DNA of 64,000 nt from contig CAWGIG010000004.1 of NCBI GenBank assembly GCA_963822595.1, forward strand, positions 400,276-464,275, given 5' to 3'. A program made the translations under genes and the position numbers. Within the stretch, counting starts at the first letter, position 1, and each line of letters opens with the position of its first letter. The notes beneath the pieces were generated by a model. That model was given only the letters and a program-made list of their open reading frames with translations. It was not told the origin of the DNA and ran no database searches. Below are positions 60,349-64,000 of this stretch, piece by piece. This DNA comes from CAVRUH01 sp963822595. Its GTDB lineage: Bacteria; Chlamydiota; Chlamydiia; Chlamydiales; Waddliaceae.

Positions 60349-61866
60349 TTATCTAGAACCTGGCGAGATATCCTCATTAAAATACTTTCGATAACTCTTA
60401 GAGAGTATTTGCATGATTTTCTGCAATTCTAAATTTTTAACCTGTGAATCCACTTGACCATATTTGAAACGATAATCCTTTGTTACAATTTCCATGATCG
60501 CCTGAGTAAATTGGATTGCAGTAATTTCTTCCCCTGGTTTGAAACCCATCGCTGTGCATGATTTCTGATCGAGTTTCAATACAAATGTTGTTGAGGCACC
60601 ATGTTCTATCAAAGCTTTAACAGCTTCACTATTAAATTGAGAAATAGCTTGTAATAGTGGAGTTAACCCTTCTTTGTTTACACTATCAATAGTTAGTGGA
60701 ATTCGCTCTTTGAGAATAGTCCAAATTTGGTCATTGGCCAACCTAGATGAAGTCGCCGCAACTGCCCATAATGTATTCTCATCATTATCTACACATTTTG
60801 GATAGGCTCCGCTTTCCAATAAACGGACCACCATATCGTTTCTTCCTATCTCAGCAGCAACCATCAAAGGAGTTTGTCCTTTCACATTAGTAAAATTTAA
60901 ATTGAACCCTTGTTGCACCATGACTCTGAAACATTCTTTATTTCCATGTCGAATAGAATAAATAAGAGGGTTATATTTATCACCTAAACTAATATCAGCT
61001 CCTAAGTCAAGCAATTTTTTTAACGTTTCAGGCTTATTTTTATAAACTGCTAAGAATGCAGGTGTGATTTTTACATCCCCTTCATTAAATATATTTAACG
61101 TAGAAATTGGAGAAGGCTCGTTTATTTTAAACCCATACTTAAGCAAAAATTCAACAACTACCATTTGATCAGATAATACTGCAGTTAAAAGGTGATCGTC
61201 TTTTTGATCAGGGCCAATTATATTTTTATTGTAATCTCTAGATAAGGGGACACCTAGCTCAATCAAAACTTTTAAAAGCTTAAGATCCCCTTCTATAATA
61301 GGTCCATTTAACAAATTCGGAGAATAAAGTATTTTTTTGTCAAGTAAGGGAAGGACATTGCGAATCAATTGCATTTCCCGATTTTCAATCAAAATTTGGC
61401 ATATGGCTTTTTGTGTATCAGTAGTGTTTAGATTCTCAAAGTGATCCTTTACGCGAAGCAAATAGAGGATTTCTATAAGAGATTTTTCATCGCCACGTTT
61501 AACCATCAATTCTATGATATCTCGCATATCTGTCCTCCAGTTACTGTTGAGGACGATATCACGGGGAATGGTCAATTCATCTCCTATGCAATAGGTCAGG
61601 TCATCGTTTTTAGTTTGGTTGTAGATATAAGCACCGACACCATACAATGTCAGTGCTCCTGCCACGACGATAAATTTATTATTAAACGAGCTGTTAGAAG
61701 AACTTTGTGTGGAGTATGTTCGCGTTCTGACCAAACCTGGATTTAAAATTCTGGGGGTATCATGAAAAACTTCTGTTACACGACGGGATAAGGGATTGCT
61801 GAATGAAGAATAGCTTCTAATCAGCATTAAAGAGGACTGTTTACAGCAATTTCTTATAGGATTCAT
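60349..61866 (-). CDS. Ankyrin-repeat protein with one membrane helix
   Basis: 505 residues. A basic N-terminus is followed by a hydrophobic helix (KFIVVAGALTLYGVGAYIYN, ~64-83). Then, from ~170 to ~430, come ankyrin repeats, the clearest being PAFLAVYKNKPETLKKLLDL, GQTPLMVAAEIGRNDMVVRL and GLTPLLQAISQFNSEAVKAL, each ending LLE.GA-like. The protein could be displayed at a membrane with the solenoid exposed for protein binding. Ankyrin proteins are common effectors in Legionella, Coxiella and environmental Chlamydiae. AGGAGACTACAA precedes the ATG. It is divergent from the helical-repeat gene with a palindromic site between them. Confidence 0.85.
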   Translation of the reverse strand: MNPIRNCCKQSSLMLIRSYSSFSNPLSRRVTEVFHDTPRILNPGLVRTRTYSTQSSSNSSFNNKFIVVAGALTLYGVGAYIYNQTKNDDLTYCIGDELTIPRDIVLNSNWRTDMRDIIELMVKRGDEKSLIEILYLLRVKDHFENLNTTDTQKAICQILIENREMQLIRNVLPLLDKKILYSPNLLNGPIIEGDLKLLKVLIELGVPLSRDYNKNIIGPDQKDDHLLTAVLSDQMVVVEFLLKYGFKINEPSPISTLNIFNEGDVKITPAFLAVYKNKPETLKKLLDLGADISLGDKYNPLIYSIRHGNKECFRVMVQQGFNLNFTNVKGQTPLMVAAEIGRNDMVVRLLESGAYPKCVDNDENTLWAVAATSSRLANDQIWTILKERIPLTIDSVNKEGLTPLLQAISQFNSEAVKALIEHGASTTFVLKLDQKSCTAMGFKPGEEITAIQFTQAIMEIVTKDYRFKYGQVDSQVKNLELQKIMQILSKSYRKYFNEDISPGSR

Positions 61867-61936
61867 TTGTAGTCTCCTTGGTTGAGAATTTCCAGGTAAT
61901 ATAGCTATGTCTTAGAAATAAAAAAACCGTATAAAC

Positions 61937-61956
61937 TACGGTAAAAAATTACCGTA
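61937..61956. promoter_or_regulatory. Palindromic operator candidate
   Basis: TACGGTAAAAAATTACCGTA: perfect 8-bp arms (TACGGTAA/TTACCGTA) around AAAA, with an additional ACCGTA half-site at 61926. It is centred in the 149-base space between two divergent genes, a typical place for a shared repressor site. Alternatively it could be a hairpin at the RNA level. Confidence 0.4.
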
Positions 61957-62015
61957 TAGAAAAACATTTTCTTTTGTGTTATGATTTCTGTCTAACTTAA
62001 GTCGGATGATTGAAA

Positions 62016-64000
62016 ATGGAACCAATATGCAGTAATTGGGTTAACAAACTCTTTGAGATAAATTTAGATGAACAAATTAATATGGATTCGAATCCATTTT
62101 ATTATCAGATCAAAACTTGGATGCCCGATTGCAGTATAAAAATTGAGATGGATGACTTTCGATCTTTTTTTGCACGTGTTAAAAAATATAAGGGTTCAGC
62201 AAATGTTTATGAAATCTTTTGTAGAGCGCTATTAAAAAATGATCATGAAAGAGAACTTGACCAATTTTTAAAATGTCCCGATACCGATAAGGAATTGAAA
62301 TTAACGATAGTAAAAGAATTGGCAAAGAAAGGAAGTAGTAGAATTAGCACATTTGGTAACGTTAATGAATACGAAGTTACCAGTGAAAAAGATCGAATTG
62401 AAATTATTAAAAGCCTCATCACCAGTAGTTTCTTTTTAGAAAGAGTACTCGAGAGATTTAAAGAATATCAAATTACCGATCAAGAAGCCTTGATAGAACT
62501 GGCAAATTATGCTGCTAAAAAAAAACGTTATACAACCCTACTTTATTTAGCAAACTTTGGTATCCATGATCAGGACATTGTACGGAAGATTGCCATAAAG
62601 GCAGCAAAATATGATGAAAAGGCTTTGAAATGGGTAAAACATTTCGGAAATGTATCGGAAGATGAATTAGTTAAAATTATCAAGGATGTTATTCCAGATC
62701 AAGGTTACGAAATAGCTTTGTGGATACCGTTCGCCTATATTAAGAATCAATCGGCAATCATTGAAATTGCGCGCCTTGTAGCGGAAACAAATAGTTTTGC
62801 GATTTTAGAATATATTCACAGATTTGGCATTGAAGATGAAAACATTCAACTTGAAATTATCGAAATCGCAGCGCAAAAACATTCAATAAAACTTCCTTAT
62901 GTAAGGGGGACATCGTCTTTATCGAATCAACAGAAAATCATTGAAATCGGCAAACTTTACGGCAATGATAATTGCTTTATGGCAATTGGTTGGATTAAGC
63001 GGTTTAATATTGAAGATCAGAATGTTCGCATTGAAATGGCTAAAACTTTGTCTGAAAAGGCTGAAGAATATCTATCGATGTGTTTCAATGAATTTGGCAT
63101 TACTGATGCAAAAGCAAGAGCTGAGATTGCCATGTCAGCAGCGAAAAAAAGGGGTTATCAGACTTGCGAGTACATTGAAAACTATGAAATTCAAGATGAG
63201 GAAGTTCTATTCAATATCGCTAAAGCAGCTGTTGATGACAACTCCAATGCATGCAGATTATTTGGAAACTTTAAAATTCAAGATGAATCATTACGAGTTG
63301 CGTTTGCGATGTATGTTGCCAATAAAAATGGTGGGGTAATTTCAGAAAATATCAGTCATGTTGTTATTTCTGATGAGAATGATAGAATCAAGATAGCCAA
63401 ACAAGCGGCTATGAATGATGGTCATTCGGTTTCCAAGAATATTCAAAGTTTTGCCATTGAAAATCAAGAGGCCCTTTTTGAAATTGCAAAACTTGCAGCT
63501 ATGAATAATCCAGGCTGGACTGCGAAGCTCTTTAGAAATTTTGGAATCAGCAACGAAAAATACCGTGTCGAAATAGCAAAGATAATTGCTCAACGTCATA
63601 GCGAAGGCATATCCTCAAACATTAGGGATTTTAAAATTGAGGATCAAAATGCTCTCAAGGAAATAGCCATTCTCTCTGCAATAAATCATGGGTATAATAC
63701 ATCGATGAGCATCCAAAATTACGGACTTGAGAGTGAAGAAGCCAGAATTGAAGTAGCCATGGCAGCAGGTGGCCAAGGTTGCAATTATTTCGCGAACTTT
63801 GAAATAGAGCATTTAGAAGCTAGAATTAGAATAGCAAAACATGTAATGCCTGCCGAACATATTAAAACTTTCAAAATTTATGATAAAAAAGTGAGAGCGG
63901 AGATTGCTCTGTTGGCAGCGCAACAACCAGGCGGCTATTATAATGGTGATGGTGATATATCTCAAAATATTAAAAAATTTGAGATTGATGAGGCCTCTCG
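62016..64000 (+). CDS. Large helical-repeat protein, cut by the window edge
   Basis: At least 661 codons open from the ATG at 62016 to the window end; the C-terminus lies outside. From about residue 150 on the sequence consists of ~33-37-residue helical repeats with a consensus like FxIxDExxRIEIAKxAAxxxxxxxxxNIxxF. Examples are FNIEDQNVRIEMAKTLSEKA, FGITDAKARAEIAMSAAKKR and FEIEHLEARIRIAKHVMPAE. The pattern differs from ankyrin, TPR, HEAT and Sel1 consensus: it has a fixed I.D(E/Q) turn before each R-x-E-I-A helix. No signal peptide or membrane helix; the N-terminal ~120 residues are non-repetitive. It probably forms a binding solenoid. Function unknown. Confidence 0.7.
   Translation, partial: MEPICSNWVNKLFEINLDEQINMDSNPFYYQIKTWMPDCSIKIEMDDFRSFFARVKKYKGSANVYEIFCRALLKNDHERELDQFLKCPDTDKELKLTIVKELAKKGSSRISTFGNVNEYEVTSEKDRIEIIKSLITSSFFLERVLERFKEYQITDQEALIELANYAAKKKRYTTLLYLANFGIHDQDIVRKIAIKAAKYDEKALKWVKHFGNVSEDELVKIIKDVIPDQGYEIALWIPFAYIKNQSAIIEIARLVAETNSFAILEYIHRFGIEDENIQLEIIEIAAQKHSIKLPYVRGTSSLSNQQKIIEIGKLYGNDNCFMAIGWIKRFNIEDQNVRIEMAKTLSEKAEEYLSMCFNEFGITDAKARAEIAMSAAKKRGYQTCEYIENYEIQDEEVLFNIAKAAVDDNSNACRLFGNFKIQDESLRVAFAMYVANKNGGVISENISHVVISDENDRIKIAKQAAMNDGHSVSKNIQSFAIENQEALFEIAKLAAMNNPGWTAKLFRNFGISNEKYRVEIAKIIAQRHSEGISSNIRDFKIEDQNALKEIAILSAINHGYNTSMSIQNYGLESEEARIEVAMAAGGQGCNYFANFEIEHLEARIRIAKHVMPAEHIKTFKIYDKKVRAEIALLAAQQPGGYYNGDGDISQNIKKFEIDEAS

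Overview
The window looks like chromosome from an environmental (amoeba- or protist-associated) member of the Chlamydiae. The evidence is an ileS/lepB neighbourhood with a ~600-residue signal peptidase I and a long IleRS, a DUF818 'CHLPS'-type hydrolase, a protein with a lysine-rich histone-like tail, and a dense set of eukaryotic-like domains (F-box, BTB-LRR, ankyrin, serpin, and by motif SH2 and RasGAP). This assignment comes from gene content, not from rRNA or a tree. No phage structural genes, CRISPR array or rRNA operon were seen.

Layout. 0-9 kb: an EEP-family hydrolase, a YhhQ-type transporter, a Qnr-like pentapeptide protein, a frameshifted serpin with an extra C-terminal domain, phosphoketolase, a DUF892 ferritin-like protein with a histone-like tail, and a YtxG/YtxH-like membrane pair. 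9-18 kb: an orphan CHASE3 protein, three paralogous coiled-coil proteins, a DUF486 protein beside a dead transporter remnant, and a 641-residue protein with RasGAP-like motifs. 18-25 kb: small-molecule enzymes (alpha/beta hydrolase, two SDRs, DUF1937-MazG fusion), a degenerate F-box protein, and an overlapping operon of a sterol-desaturase-like hydroxylase, an exported protein and an HTTM-DCC fusion. 25-30 kb: an accessory island built around a CAT-anticodon tRNA, with two extra tRNA 3' fragments, two copies of a small HTH gene, a frameshifted BTB-LRR gene between direct repeats, and a transglutaminase-like protein. 30-40 kb: the conserved core (pncB, lepB, ileS, ssrA) and a VOC-EVE-MarR operon. 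40-51 kb: exported and surface proteins (repeat protein and glycine-rich protein sharing a C-terminal Fn3 module, a GT25-methyltransferase fusion, a secreted 2OG-Fe(II) oxygenase-like protein, a beta-barrel) and a GAF-PP2C phosphatase. 51-64 kb: three SH2-like paralogs, an F-box protein ending in a CaaX box, a decayed FAD monooxygenase, the DUF818 hydrolase, a CvfB-like S1 protein, an ankyrin protein and a large helical-repeat protein running off the right edge.

How it fits together. The eukaryotic-like genes make a plausible effector set against host ubiquitination (F-box, BTB), phosphotyrosine signalling (SH2), Ras-family GTPases (RasGAP) and proteases (serpin); all of these roles are inferred from motifs. 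The best new leads are the SH2-like family (one copy overlapping the F-box-CaaX gene), the RasGAP-like protein, the tRNA-anchored module, and three long intergenic palindromes. Single-base frameshifts recur in accessory genes while housekeeping genes are intact. That suggests real decay or phase variation, but sequencing error must be excluded.
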